NCBI GenBank assembly: GCA_964517495.1
Contig: CAZFER010000018.1
Location: 24,593-88,592, forward strand
Length of the DNA: 64,000 bases
Direction of reading: 5' to 3'
DNA from: CAZFER01 sp964517495
GTDB taxonomy: Bacteria; Hinthialibacterota; Hinthialibacteria; Hinthialibacterales; Hinthialibacteraceae
Within the stretch, counting starts at the first letter, position 1. Each line of letters begins with the position of its first letter. Positions 8,591 to 17,221 of the stretch are shown here, one piece after another. The notes below the pieces were generated by a model. That model did no database searches and was not told the DNA's origin. It worked only from the letters and a program-made list of their open reading frames with translations. The position numbers were made by a program, and so were the translations under genes.

Positions 8591-9835
8591 TTACCCCGGA
8601 TAGATCACCTCACGTACGGAATCATAACTATAACGTTGGCCATGCTCCCATGATAGGAAGCATAGGATACTTGCGATGGAGTGGGCATAGCCTGCTTCGA
8701 TGGGGGCGTTGGGATCGCGCCGGCTGCGGATACATTGCAGCCAGTTTTGCACATGGTTTTCACCTGTGTCAGGTTCAATCTTTATGGGATATTTGAGGGG
8801 ACTATCACTTCGTCCACCTTCATTGCGGGCTGTCCAGCTGCGAGTGTCGAATGTTCCATTCAGCCCATAGAAAATAACTTCTGGGACGGGGAACTTATTA
8901 CCTAACCGGGTGGAGTATCCCACAATAAACTTTTTGGGGTATTCGATGACACAATCCAGGGTGTCGGCATGCTCACGGCCATCGTTCCACACATAAACAC
9001 CACCGTTAGCGACAGCATTGAGTGGCAGGGGATCATCCACAAACCAGGTAGCCACATCGATTAAATGGCTGCCCAACAAACCGGGTGTTCCGACCGTGTA
9101 ATCTTTCCATAAGTGCCAGCAACGGAAGCGCATGGGATCGAATTCCCGGCGGGCCAGTTTCATTTGATATTGTTCCCAATCCACATCTGTGCGATCAATG
9201 GATTTATAATCAGACTTCATCCAACGTGGGCTGGCGTCATGCCAGGCGGTTTCCACTTCGCTTATTTTCCCCATCACGCCGGATTGAACAAACTTGGCCC
9301 CCGCTTTGTGATGGCCACTGCTGCGACGTTGGGTTCCGATTTGGCAGACGATGTCATGGTCCCGAACGGCATGCAGGGCATCGCGGGCGTCATGAAGGGT
9401 GGTTGCCATTGGTTTTTCGCAATAAGCGTCTTTTTTAGCCCGGGCTGCATCGGCCAGGATAGGAGAATGGGCGAAATCCGGCGTTGCAATAAAAACCGCG
9501 TCAATATCCTCACGAGCCAAAATTTCAGCATATCGGGTGGTGGAAAAAGGGGTTTTATCAAACCATTCTTTGACCTGATTTACCGCTCTTTCACGATTTT
9601 TACGCCAAACATCACACACCGCCGTAATGTGGGCATTCTCTTTTTCGCTTAACCTTTGGATTTGTTTTCCACCATACCCCATGCCGCGTCCACCGCAGCC
9701 TATGATGGCTATGGCAATTCGCTCGTTGGCTCCCAAAACGTTTTGTGCTTTTGTTCCGGCTGCACCCAATGCCAAGGTTGTAGTTCCAACGGTTGTACGC
9801 TTCAGGAAATCTCGCCGGTTACGTTTATTTGACAT
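8591..9835 (-). CDS. Gfo/Idh/MocA family oxidoreductase, TAT-exported
   Basis: An NAD(P)-dependent oxidoreductase of about 414 residues. The N-terminus carries a twin-arginine signal (NRRDFLKRTTVG, hydrophobic stretch, then AGTKAQN). The Rossmann fold begins at IAIAIIGCGGRGMGYG, and the Gfo/Idh/MocA catalytic-lysine motif is seen as YCEKPMATTLHDA. The C-terminal beta-sheet domain follows. The substrate is probably a sugar or sugar acid in the periplasm. I chose the ATG at 9835, which has GGGGGAGG about 5 bases upstream, over a TTG at 9853. It is the last gene of a three-gene minus-strand run after the cyclic-nucleotide-binding protein and the enolase-superfamily enzyme, which supports a catabolic role for sugar acids. 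Confidence 0.9.
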   Translation of the reverse strand: MSNKRNRRDFLKRTTVGTTTLALGAAGTKAQNVLGANERIAIAIIGCGGRGMGYGGKQIQRLSEKENAHITAVCDVWRKNRERAVNQVKEWFDKTPFSTTRYAEILAREDIDAVFIATPDFAHSPILADAARAKKDAYCEKPMATTLHDARDALHAVRDHDIVCQIGTQRRSSGHHKAGAKFVQSGVMGKISEVETAWHDASPRWMKSDYKSIDRTDVDWEQYQMKLARREFDPMRFRCWHLWKDYTVGTPGLLGSHLIDVATWFVDDPLPLNAVANGGVYVWNDGREHADTLDCVIEYPKKFIVGYSTRLGNKFPVPEVIFYGLNGTFDTRSWTARNEGGRSDSPLKYPIKIEPDTGENHVQNWLQCIRSRRDPNAPIEAGYAHSIASILCFLSWEHGQRYSYDSVREVIYPG

Positions 9836-9862
9836 ATCGCCCTCCCCCAACAAAATACCAAT

Positions 9863-10981
9863 TTATTCCGTTAAAATCGGTTTAATTTTTTCTTCATTTA
9901 CTTCAATTCCCAATCCCGGACCGCTGGGAATTTTCAACTGTCCATCGGCGGGCTGTAATGGGTTTCGTATAACACTGTGTGATAAAAATTGTGGTCCATT
10001 CAATGCGGCAGGAAACGACAGCCCATACGCTCCGAAAAGAGCCAATGAGGCTGCCAGTAAAACGTCAGGATCACTCAAACCACTGCCTAAAAAGAGCAAG
10101 TCGGCATCATGCAAGATTTCAATCTGACGTCGGGCGGGCCATAATCCACCGCAGCGAGAGGGTTTCATCGCCACTCCATCGAGCATATCCAGCCGGATAA
10201 ATTCCATTAGATCACGTGGTGAAATGACGCCCTCATCCATCAGGATTGGCAATGCGCCTTGCTGTTTCAAGCGTTGGTAGCCGGATATCGCATTGGGCCG
10301 AATGGGGGTTTCCAGTACATCCACACCAATATCCGCCAGTTTGGGGGCGGCTTTGATGGCGGTGGCCAGGTCATATCCACCGTTTGCGTCTGCCCATAAA
10401 AAGCCATCAGGCACGCGTTCTTTTACCCGGCGGCATAATTCGACATCGAATGAAAGGTTGGGAGCGACTTTTACGTTAAAGTTTCGATATCCTCGCTTCC
10501 ATCCTTCATCGATCATTCGGTCTATATCATCCAAAGTGGCAGGATTCAGGGTCCAGCTGAGGGGGATGGTTTCAATTCCGGCGCAACCCCAATATTGAGC
10601 GAATGAACAGCCAAGTGCTTTACAAACCAGATCATGCAAAGCGATATCCACGCCACTTTTTGTAAGCGGCATTCCCGTACTAAAACCAGGAGCGATGGCT
10701 TTGGTCATTTTTTGATGGGCGCCTTCAATATCGAACACGTCGTGTCCAATCAAGACCGGTGCCAAATAATCCTCAATAACCGAGCTAGACGCTTCCAGTG
10801 TCTCATAACACCAGGTTTGAACAGGGACGCTTTCACCCCATCCAACGGTACCGTTATCCGCTGTTACTTTGATCAACACGGCAGCTCGTCCAACGCGGCG
10901 GCCTTTTGGATCTTCCAAAAACTTAAATCGTCCCACTGTTGGATAACAGACGGGGAAAACTTCAAATTGTTCTATTTTCAC
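9863..10981 (-). CDS. Mandelate racemase / muconate lactonizing enzyme family protein
   Basis: A 372-residue member of the enolase superfamily, which abstracts the alpha-proton of a carboxylate using a metal-stabilised enolate. The N-terminal capping domain is followed by a TIM barrel with the expected residues: NVKVAP (second lysine of the KxK pair present, the first replaced by asparagine), metal ligands in WADANGG, LETPI and LMDEGV, and the opposite-face base in MKPSRCGG. This resembles the MLE/dipeptide-epimerase-like subgroup. The substrate (sugar acid, muconate or dipeptide) cannot be told. It sits 15 bases after the cyclic-nucleotide-binding gene and 27 bases before the Gfo/Idh/MocA gene, so the three form a probable operon. 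Confidence 0.88.
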   Translation of the reverse strand: MKIEQFEVFPVCYPTVGRFKFLEDPKGRRVGRAAVLIKVTADNGTVGWGESVPVQTWCYETLEASSSVIEDYLAPVLIGHDVFDIEGAHQKMTKAIAPGFSTGMPLTKSGVDIALHDLVCKALGCSFAQYWGCAGIETIPLSWTLNPATLDDIDRMIDEGWKRGYRNFNVKVAPNLSFDVELCRRVKERVPDGFLWADANGGYDLATAIKAAPKLADIGVDVLETPIRPNAISGYQRLKQQGALPILMDEGVISPRDLMEFIRLDMLDGVAMKPSRCGGLWPARRQIEILHDADLLFLGSGLSDPDVLLAASLALFGAYGLSFPAALNGPQFLSHSVIRNPLQPADGQLKIPSGPGLGIEVNEEKIKPILTE

Positions 10982-10996
10982 GTTTATTTACCCTCT

Positions 10997-11452
10997 TTAT
11001 CCCCATCCCAATAGGTAACTCAATTGGTTTCGGGTTTCCGTTAATCGTTCTCGAATGACCAGTGCAATCATTTCCACAAAGGCCGCTTTCAATTCCACAT
11101 TGCCTTTGAATAGAGTCATCAACGCAGGGCGGGAAATAACAATAACCTCAACGTTTTCAATGCAGAGCGAAGAAGCTGTTACGGTATGAGGGGGGACAAC
11201 GGCTGACCAGCCGAACAAGTTGCCGCGATCAACAATATTGATATCCAGTTTCCGCTCCCCAGGCAATTGAATTTGGATGGCGACCCGCCCTTTCACCACA
11301 ATGTAAACCGCATCGCAGGTTTCGCCTTCCTTCTCAATCACATCATTTTGTTCGAAGGATTGAAGGTCGGATATGCTGGAAAGCAGTTCCAACTGCTCTT
11401 CCGTAAATGCCTTCAGGCAATCCATGGAGCGGAGAATATCCTTTGTTATCAT
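10997..11452 (-). CDS. Cyclic-nucleotide-binding domain protein
   Basis: A protein of about 151 residues made almost entirely of one cyclic-nucleotide-binding domain (CRP/PKA regulatory type): FEQNDVIEKEGETCDAVYIV, VKGRVAIQIQL and the phosphate-binding-cassette position DRGNLFGWSAVVPPHTVTAS. The normal cassette has a conserved arginine/glutamate pair. Here GNLFGWSA keeps the fold signature but the arginine is not obvious, so ligand binding may differ. There is no C-terminal helix-turn-helix, so it is not a CRP-like transcription factor. It could act as a sensor subunit. The start at 11452 has AGGAGGGTGG just upstream. An upstream ATG at 11482 lies before that ribosome site. It is the first gene of the three-gene run with the enolase-family enzyme. 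Confidence 0.85.
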   Translation of the reverse strand: MITKDILRSMDCLKAFTEEQLELLSSISDLQSFEQNDVIEKEGETCDAVYIVVKGRVAIQIQLPGERKLDINIVDRGNLFGWSAVVPPHTVTASSLCIENVEVIVISRPALMTLFKGNVELKAAFVEMIALVIRERLTETRNQLSYLLGWG

Positions 11453-11618
11453 TACCACCCTCCTTAACTTAAGTGACAGCATTTATTTAATGCGATTTAC
11501 AAAGAAGATGCAGGTATTCAATATGATGATAAAATGAGCAAATCAATATTAAAGTAAAATCATTGGATTTGAAATGGTAACTTTTCATCAAAATTATTAA
11601 AAAAACAAGACCGATGTT

Positions 11619-12002
11619 TTAGTAATAGTCGGAGGGAGTTTGGCCCACCGCCATAATACTGCACGCTTGTATGACTTCTAAACCCAGGTTTTTTGCTTTA
11701 TCGATCACAGCGTCATCTTCAGTGCCAGGATTTAGATAAACGGTTTTAATGCCCTTATCCGCGATTTCATCCAACACCTGAAACGTGGTGTGGGGTGGGA
11801 GGTAAAAGCTGGCAATGTCGATCGATTCAGGTATTTCTCTGACTGATCCATAGCAAACCAAGCCTTCAATTGAAGCTTCTTTTGGATTTATGGGATAAAC
11901 CTTGTATCCCCTATCTTTCCAGGCGCGTACGGCTTTATTTCCATACTTTTTACGATTGGCGGAAGCCCCCACAATCGCAATGGTTTGGGATTGATTCATC
12001 AT
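11619..12002 (-). CDS. CoA-binding domain protein (YccU-like)
   Basis: A 127-residue protein of the small CoA-binding Rossmann-fold family (YccU/COG1832 type). The nucleotide-binding start IAIVGASANRKKYGNKA, the middle VYPINPKEASIEG and YLNPGTEDDAVIDKA, and the end CSIMAVGQTP are characteristic. These domains resemble the N-terminal part of succinyl-CoA synthetase alpha and bind CoA or acyl-CoA. No reaction is firmly known for the stand-alone form. It starts 17 bases after the end of the ABC transporter gene on the same strand and is probably co-transcribed with it. Confidence 0.9.
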   Translation of the reverse strand: MMNQSQTIAIVGASANRKKYGNKAVRAWKDRGYKVYPINPKEASIEGLVCYGSVREIPESIDIASFYLPPHTTFQVLDEIADKGIKTVYLNPGTEDDAVIDKAKNLGLEVIQACSIMAVGQTPSDYY

Positions 12003-12019
12003 ATGTATTATCCACCTTC

Positions 12020-13825
12020 TTAAATAATGACTTCTTCTGCTTCTCCGACCAATTGATCTTTGTATTGCAATTGATACAAGCGGAAATAATGTCCCTCATG
12101 CTGCAATAACTCATCATGGGTTCCTCGTTCAATGATCTCTCCACGATGCAGGACCAATATCTCGTCCGATTTTTGGATAGTGGAAAGACGATGAGCGACA
12201 ATAATACACGTGCGTCCTTCAATCAGTTTATCCAGCGCATTCTGAATCAGGTGTTCTGTCTCGGTATCCACATTAGCGGTTGCTTCATCCAAAACCAGAA
12301 TGCGTGGATTAATTGCCAGGGCACGGGCAAACGAAAGCAATTGCCGTTGGCCCAGTGAAAGGGTGGCGCCTCGTTCTTTGACCTCAGCATGAAAGCCACC
12401 TGGCAAGCGTTCTACAAAACGATCGACTTGAACCACCTGAGAGGCTTTGATGATATCCTCTTCGCTAATCTCCGGACGGCCCAATCCAATATTCCCCGAT
12501 ATATCGCCGGAAAATAAGAACACATCCTGTAACACCAACCCCATTTGGGATCGAAGTTTCTGTAGATCATATTGCCGGACATCGATACCATCGATTAAGA
12601 CTTGTCCTTTTTGGACGTCATAAAACCGGAAAATCAGATTAATAATGGTGCTTTTACCCGAACCCGTTGCGCCTACCAAGGCAATTTTTTTCCCCTGAGT
12701 TGCCGAAAAAGATATATTTTTCAGCACCCATTCACCTTCTTTATAGGCGAACCACACATCCCGAAATTCGATATCACCTCGAATGGGTTTGTCAATCGGC
12801 TTTTCCGCTTTTGGGATGGATTCATCCAAATCCATCAAAGCAAATACACGCTCGCCTGCAGCCATGGCGGTTTGCATGATGTTGAATTTGTCCGCTAAAT
12901 CGCGTATAGGTTGAAAGAACTTTTGGGAGGCTTGTACAAACGCCACCAACGTACCAAAGGTTAAAGTGGTTGAGGCATTTAATATCTGTCCACCGCCGTA
13001 CCATAACAACAATGCCACCGCCACCGAGCCCAGGAATTCCACGGTAGGGTAGAACATGGCGTAATGGGCAACGCTTCTTAAATTGGCGTTTTTATAGTCG
13101 CTGGTAATGCCCTCAAATTTTCTGCTGTTACGTTCCTGGCGGCCAAACACCTGTGAAGTTTCCATACCAGAGATGTTTTCCTGCAAATACCCGTTCATGG
13201 TTGACAACAAACGACGCACATCCCGGTAGGATTCCCGTACTTTTTTCTTGAAGCGGTAACTTATCCAAACGATGAAGGGAAGCACTAAAAGCACGATGAC
13301 TGTGAGCGAAGGGCTTAAATAGAGCATAATGCCTAACAGGCCGAAAATGATCAGGATATCGTTAAAGGTAAAGACGATGCAGTTGGCAAACATGGAATCC
13401 AGGGCTTCGATATCACCGGTCAAGCGTGTCATCAATGATCCGACCGGCCGTTTATTGAAAAAGGAAAGGGACATTTTTTCCAAATGGCGAAATAAATCCA
13501 GCCTGAGATCATACATGCTTCTCTGGCTCATCACATTGACGAGGTAAAATTCGATGAATTGGAAAAATAAAGCTGCGAACAGCAATAGGAAGTAAATACC
13601 GGCCAAAAGCGTAAGGCCATCCTTTATCCCGTTTTGGATATACTGGTCAATAACGATTTTATAGAGATAAACGGAAGCAAACAGATCGATCCCGGTAAAA
13701 ATAAACAAAGAGATCATCGAAATGATGAGGTGCTTTTTATAGGGGACGATATACCGAAGCAACCGCTTCATTAATCGCGAATCATAAGATTTACCAACGA
13801 CTGTATCTTCTTGTAAATGAGACAT
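12020..13825 (-). CDS. ABC exporter, fused membrane and ATP-binding domains
   Basis: A 601-residue half-transporter of the type IV (MsbA-like) exporter class. Residues about 30-330 hold the six-helix membrane domain (for example HLIISMISLFIFTGIDLFAS, and MLYLSPSLTVIVLLVLPF). Residues about 350-590 are the ATPase with Walker A GATGSGKST, Q-loop LVLQDVFLFSG, signature LSLGQRQLL (the usual LSGGQ reads LSLGQ), Walker B ILVLDEATANVD and the H-loop VAHRLST. It probably works as a homodimer exporting a lipid, drug or peptide. No fused peptidase or accessory protein is present. It is the first gene of a pair with the CoA-binding protein and divergent from the polysaccharide deacetylase. Confidence 0.93.
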   Translation of the reverse strand: MSHLQEDTVVGKSYDSRLMKRLLRYIVPYKKHLIISMISLFIFTGIDLFASVYLYKIVIDQYIQNGIKDGLTLLAGIYFLLLFAALFFQFIEFYLVNVMSQRSMYDLRLDLFRHLEKMSLSFFNKRPVGSLMTRLTGDIEALDSMFANCIVFTFNDILIIFGLLGIMLYLSPSLTVIVLLVLPFIVWISYRFKKKVRESYRDVRRLLSTMNGYLQENISGMETSQVFGRQERNSRKFEGITSDYKNANLRSVAHYAMFYPTVEFLGSVAVALLLWYGGGQILNASTTLTFGTLVAFVQASQKFFQPIRDLADKFNIMQTAMAAGERVFALMDLDESIPKAEKPIDKPIRGDIEFRDVWFAYKEGEWVLKNISFSATQGKKIALVGATGSGKSTIINLIFRFYDVQKGQVLIDGIDVRQYDLQKLRSQMGLVLQDVFLFSGDISGNIGLGRPEISEEDIIKASQVVQVDRFVERLPGGFHAEVKERGATLSLGQRQLLSFARALAINPRILVLDEATANVDTETEHLIQNALDKLIEGRTCIIVAHRLSTIQKSDEILVLHRGEIIERGTHDELLQHEGHYFRLYQLQYKDQLVGEAEEVII

Positions 13826-13928
13826 TTTGAATTATTTCACCGTAGTTTTAATACTAAATCATTCAACGTGCGCAACTTATAGAGAAGCTACGAACTTATA
13901 GAATGCGGAATTAAACGTGTAACAGGTT

Positions 13929-14804
13929 ATGAAGTATACTTCACACAACCAATCTGTCGAAGGTGAAATTTATTCACCATTGCATTTGAACCATGCGATC
14001 GCTTTGACCGTCGATGTCGAAGATTATTTCATGAGCCCTGAATGCATCCCTTTTGATGATTGGCCAAGGTATGAATCTGTAATTCATACTGGCATGGAGC
14101 GTTGTTTAACGCTTTTAAGTGATTACAACGTCAAGGCGACTTTTTTCTTCGTTGCCTGGCTGGTGGAACGATACCCCGAATTGGTTGAATGGGTTGACCA
14201 TCAAGGCCATGAAATTGCTACTCATACCTATAATCATACCTACGTGACGGAATTGGATCAAAATGCATTTCAGGAGAGCCTCAAAAAAAGCCTTGATATT
14301 CTCCAACCCCTTACATCTCAACCAATTATTGGGCATCGTGCCCCGGCTTTTTCGCTGGAACGCAAGAAAGCATGGCAATTTGAAACGCTTCAATCGTTTG
14401 GCATCAAATATGATTCATCGATCAATCCCCATCAGACTTATCTCTATGGTGACCGCACAGCCCCCCGGCATCCCTACACGTTGCATGGTATGGTAGAGAT
14501 CCCACCCGCGGCGATTGAATGGTTGGGACGCCGTTGGCCTGTAGGTGGGGGGGGGACACTGCGTATTTTACCTTCTTTCTTTCTCAATCAGGCGCGTAAA
14601 CGTTATCTTTCCGAAGGTTATCCTCCTGTGATTTATATTCATCCCTGGGAGTTTGTTCCTGAACACCCAAAAATTGATCTGCCTTGGAAATTGCAATGCA
14701 TCCATTGGATGGGTATCAAACAGGTGGAAAAGAAACTCAGACAGATTTTGAGTGAATATCAATCCATTACCATGCGAAAATACTTCGAATATCTCACCCA
14801 ATAA
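13929..14804 (+). CDS. Polysaccharide deacetylase (DUF3473-type)
   Basis: A 291-residue carbohydrate esterase family 4 (NodB) domain followed by the DUF3473-type C-terminus seen in exopolysaccharide deacetylases linked to XrtA/exosortase systems. The metal-binding acid motif is TVDVEDYF (residues near 28-35) and the histidine pair is in ATHTYNH (near 98-104). Other NodB signatures are GHRAPAFSL and YDSSINP, and the family's late motif is YIHPWEF. It removes acetyl groups from N-acetylhexosamine polymers. No signal peptide is visible, as is usual for the XrtA-linked type. No exosortase gene is in the window. A long G run (nine or ten G) inside the gene near 14545 is a possible slippage site. 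Confidence 0.9.
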   Translation: MKYTSHNQSVEGEIYSPLHLNHAIALTVDVEDYFMSPECIPFDDWPRYESVIHTGMERCLTLLSDYNVKATFFFVAWLVERYPELVEWVDHQGHEIATHTYNHTYVTELDQNAFQESLKKSLDILQPLTSQPIIGHRAPAFSLERKKAWQFETLQSFGIKYDSSINPHQTYLYGDRTAPRHPYTLHGMVEIPPAAIEWLGRRWPVGGGGTLRILPSFFLNQARKRYLSEGYPPVIYIHPWEFVPEHPKIDLPWKLQCIHWMGIKQVEKKLRQILSEYQSITMRKYFEYLTQ

Positions 14805-14841
14805 AAGATTTTAAGACGGGCTGATAGTAAGTCTTTTATTG
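14799..14841 (+). terminator. Possible terminator hairpin after deacetylase gene
   Basis: CAATAAAAGA (14799-14808, overlapping the stop codon) is exactly complementary to TCTTTTATTG (14832-14841), giving a 10-bp AT-rich stem with a 23-base loop. No clear T run follows, so termination is uncertain. Confidence 0.35.
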
Positions 14842-14983
14842 CAGTAACTTTCACCAAGTAAACAGCTTCAAGGGGAGAAAAAAACGTTTATAATAAATTA
14901 AAAGCTTACGTTGCTTTCATATATCGTAACCTGTCAGCCATATGAAGTGGAAAGCAAGGGAAAACCTGTAATTGAACCCACTA

Positions 14984-15088
14984 TTCCTCCCCCAATGAAA
15001 TGGGGGAGGTATAGGAGGGGGTTAAAGGATTTTACTCGCTGTTTTCATATCAACCCTCCCCTAGCCCCAGTCTTGGGAGGGGAATGGT
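14984..15088 (-). repeat. Two-hairpin C/G-rich intergenic repeat, complete copy
   Basis: One hairpin is CCTCCCCCA-ATGAAA-TGGGGGAGG (near 14987-15009). The other is CCCTCCC ... GGGAGGG (near 15054-15083) with CTAGCCCC in the loop. A spacer of about 45 bases separates them. The reverse complement matches the element at 48415-48516 arm for arm, and half elements lie at 46549-46592 and 61163-61180. The gap 14805-15147 holds nothing else. Confidence 0.85.
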
Positions 15089-15147
15089 GCTTCAAACGGC
15101 TGACCATTTACCATATATCCTATTCTTTTAAATTGGCGTATAAGGCG

Positions 15148-15519
15148 ATGTCAGACACATCAGATAATAGACTACGATCCATGTCAATTTCCGCGGAAGA
15201 GCACGGGAGTGTGATTCTTTTGAATGTTGCGGGTTCCATTAATGCCATCCATTCTCCAAAACTGCGTGAGGTCATAGCCAAAGCCTTTGAAGAAAACGTT
15301 AAAGGCGTTTTTGTGGATATTTCCAATGTTGATTACATGGACAGTTCCGGCCTGGCTACCTTTGTTGAAGCATTACAAAAAGCCCAGGATCATGAAGGAA
15401 CTTTTGCGTTGGTGGGTGAAATCCAGGGCCGGATTAAGCACCTTTTTGAAATTTCCCGTCTTGAAGGATTGTTCGAGTGCTTTGCAAGCAAAGAAGAAGC
15501 CTTGGCGTCGTTTGCGTGA
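15148..15519 (+). CDS. STAS-domain protein (anti-sigma factor antagonist type)
   Basis: A protein of about 123 residues consisting of one STAS domain of the SpoIIAA/RsbV type. The phosphorylation-site loop is YMDSSGLATFVEAL with the target serine near residue 66, and the opening strand is HGSVILLNVAGSIN. Such proteins bind an anti-sigma kinase when unphosphorylated. No kinase or sigma factor gene is nearby. The frame stays open further upstream to 14911, but that part runs through the C/G-rich repeat and has no domain, so I place the start at the ATG at 15148 (weak AAGG just upstream). The ATG at 15181 is an alternative. The gene is convergent with the membrane protein at 15523. Confidence 0.88.
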   Translation: MSDTSDNRLRSMSISAEEHGSVILLNVAGSINAIHSPKLREVIAKAFEENVKGVFVDISNVDYMDSSGLATFVEALQKAQDHEGTFALVGEIQGRIKHLFEISRLEGLFECFASKEEALASFA

Positions 15520-15522
15520 GAT

Positions 15523-16107
15523 TCAGTCCACCTTACCCCAAATGCCACCCTGGGTGTCAACATAAAGATAACCATAACTAAATAATCCATTCGATACGTT
15601 ATACATTGGAGAGATAAACCGATAATTGTGGATTCCTTCGTTTTCTCGGTTAAAAGCGGGGGGGATGCGTGAAGGTCCATTGCTCCAAGCAAAAACAACG
15701 GGTTGGTTTGATTTATAATATTGGTTTTGAGCGGGATGCTGGTGTTTTACCACTCCAACCCGAAGGGGCAAAAATCGTTGGCTGAGGTAATCGGAAAATG
15801 GATCACGATAATATTTATCGGCCTTTTTGGGCAACTCACTTCTTGCGTAATCCAACAGCGGTTGATTTAAGTTCGACCATTTTGCCACATAATCCTCAGC
15901 AGAGAGTGATTCCATCTGGCTGGAAAAAGGGGTAAGTACATACCGGGCGTTTTGAAAAAAACGGGTAATTAAGACTTGATTTTTCAGGGTGATATATCGA
16001 TTGGCGATTAACATTAAGGCGAGAATTGCCAAAAATCCAATCAGGGCAAATTTGACTAATCCAATAAAATTAGCACCCAAAAAGTTCGTGATAATCTTTT
16101 TCTGCAT
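15523..16107 (-). CDS. Single-span membrane protein of unknown function
   Basis: A 194-residue protein with one N-terminal membrane anchor (about residues 15-37, VKFALIGFLAILALMLIAN) and a soluble domain of about 155 residues, probably outside the membrane. The soluble part is rich in aromatic residues and ends YGYLYVDTQGGIWGKVD. The motif VVFAWSNGPSRIPPAF recalls periplasmic beta-rich proteins. I recognise no family. Its start overlaps the 3' end of the dGTPase gene by 38 bases, so it is the last gene of a four-gene overlapping operon. Its role there cannot be read from the sequence. Confidence 0.7.
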   Translation of the reverse strand: MQKKIITNFLGANFIGLVKFALIGFLAILALMLIANRYITLKNQVLITRFFQNARYVLTPFSSQMESLSAEDYVAKWSNLNQPLLDYARSELPKKADKYYRDPFSDYLSQRFLPLRVGVVKHQHPAQNQYYKSNQPVVFAWSNGPSRIPPAFNRENEGIHNYRFISPMYNVSNGLFSYGYLYVDTQGGIWGKVD

Positions 16108-17215
16108 AGCGGTCCGTCATTCCAGCCACATAATCTGCCGCGGTACGTTCAACGCCAACATTTTCAATTCGTTGTTGAAAGGAACGGGGTAATTGGCGGG
16201 GATTCGCACAGTAGTGTTGAAATAGATTTCGTACAATGCGATTGCATCGTGTCATGGTTCGCAAGACCCTTGGATGGCGGTAAAGATGCTCAGTTAAAAA
16301 GCGTTTGGCTTCTTCCACTTTGTGACTCAGCATTTCACTGTAACCCACGGCATCATCGATTCGCTTGAAATCGGTTTGTTTTAAGCGCCGATAGCTTTCC
16401 TGGGCGACATCCTGTACTTGGGAATTGATGATTTGAATGATGATTTGAAATCGTTTGGTAACGGCGCTGCAATTTGGATAGAGGTCCAAAACCCTTTGCC
16501 AGGCTTCCTGCCATAATGGAAGATCGTTCAATTGGTCAATGGACAGATGTCCTGATTCGATGCCATCATCCAGATCGTGGCTTGTATACGATATTTCGTC
16601 GGCAATATCGACAATTTGTGCCTCGATAGGATAAAAATCGATCAATCCTTCCCCCATCCCTTGGTAGGCTTTCTTGGTTTTTAAGATGGACCGGCGGGTT
16701 TCAGCGGTTAAATTTAAACCGGGAAAATCGGGATAGCGTTTCTCCAGCCAGTCCACGATTCGGAGTGCTTGGGCATTGTGTTCAAAACCGCCGTGATCGT
16801 TCATTAGTTCGTTTAAAACACGCTCCCCGGCGTGTCCAAAGGGAGGATGCCCCAAATCATGAGCCAGTGAATGGGCTTCACATAAGTCTTCATTAACACA
16901 CAACATTCGAGCCAGGGTGCGGGCTATTTGACCAACTTCCAATGAATGAGTCAGGCGGGTTCGATAATGGTCGCCTTCGCGGTTGATGAAGACTTGGGTT
17001 TTGTACTCCAAGCGGCGAAAAGCCACACAATGGACAATCCGGTCACGGTCACGCTGATAGCAGGTTCGGAAAAAATGTTCTTCTTCAGGGTATCTTCGGC
17101 CTTTATTTTCCGCTGAACGGGTGGCATAAGAGGCCAGTTTTTGTATTTCTTCCTGCTCCTGCTGCTGGCGGGTTGTCATCATGTATTCAAAGTTGGCTGT
17201 GTTTTCTGTAGTCAT
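16070..17215 (-). CDS. dgt: Deoxyguanosinetriphosphate triphosphohydrolase-like protein
   Basis: A 381-residue HD-domain enzyme of the dGTPase family, which hydrolyses dNTPs to nucleoside and triphosphate and so lowers dNTP pools. The metal-binding HD residues are H90 (RLTHSLEV), H119-D120 (SLAHDLGHPPFGHAG) and a later aspartate in VDIADEISY. The upstream substrate loop FRRLEYKTQVF is also present. The length fits the short (non-Escherichia) type 2 dGTPases. It is flanked on the same strand by a PIN-domain gene (6 bases before) and a membrane protein (38-base overlap after). dNTPases of this fold also serve as anti-phage factors in some bacteria, but nothing here shows that. Confidence 0.92.
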   Translation of the reverse strand: MTTENTANFEYMMTTRQQQEQEEIQKLASYATRSAENKGRRYPEEEHFFRTCYQRDRDRIVHCVAFRRLEYKTQVFINREGDHYRTRLTHSLEVGQIARTLARMLCVNEDLCEAHSLAHDLGHPPFGHAGERVLNELMNDHGGFEHNAQALRIVDWLEKRYPDFPGLNLTAETRRSILKTKKAYQGMGEGLIDFYPIEAQIVDIADEISYTSHDLDDGIESGHLSIDQLNDLPLWQEAWQRVLDLYPNCSAVTKRFQIIIQIINSQVQDVAQESYRRLKQTDFKRIDDAVGYSEMLSHKVEEAKRFLTEHLYRHPRVLRTMTRCNRIVRNLFQHYCANPRQLPRSFQQRIENVGVERTAADYVAGMTDRYAEKDYHELFGC

Positions 17216-17221
17216 AGTTGG

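Noticed and set aside
9113..9652. Open frame opposite the Gfo/Idh/MocA gene
   Set aside because: Antisense shadow of a well-supported gene. The translation shows no domain.
14911..15147. N-terminal extension of the STAS protein
   Set aside because: The extension translates the C/G-rich repeat. The STAS domain begins after the ATG at 15148.
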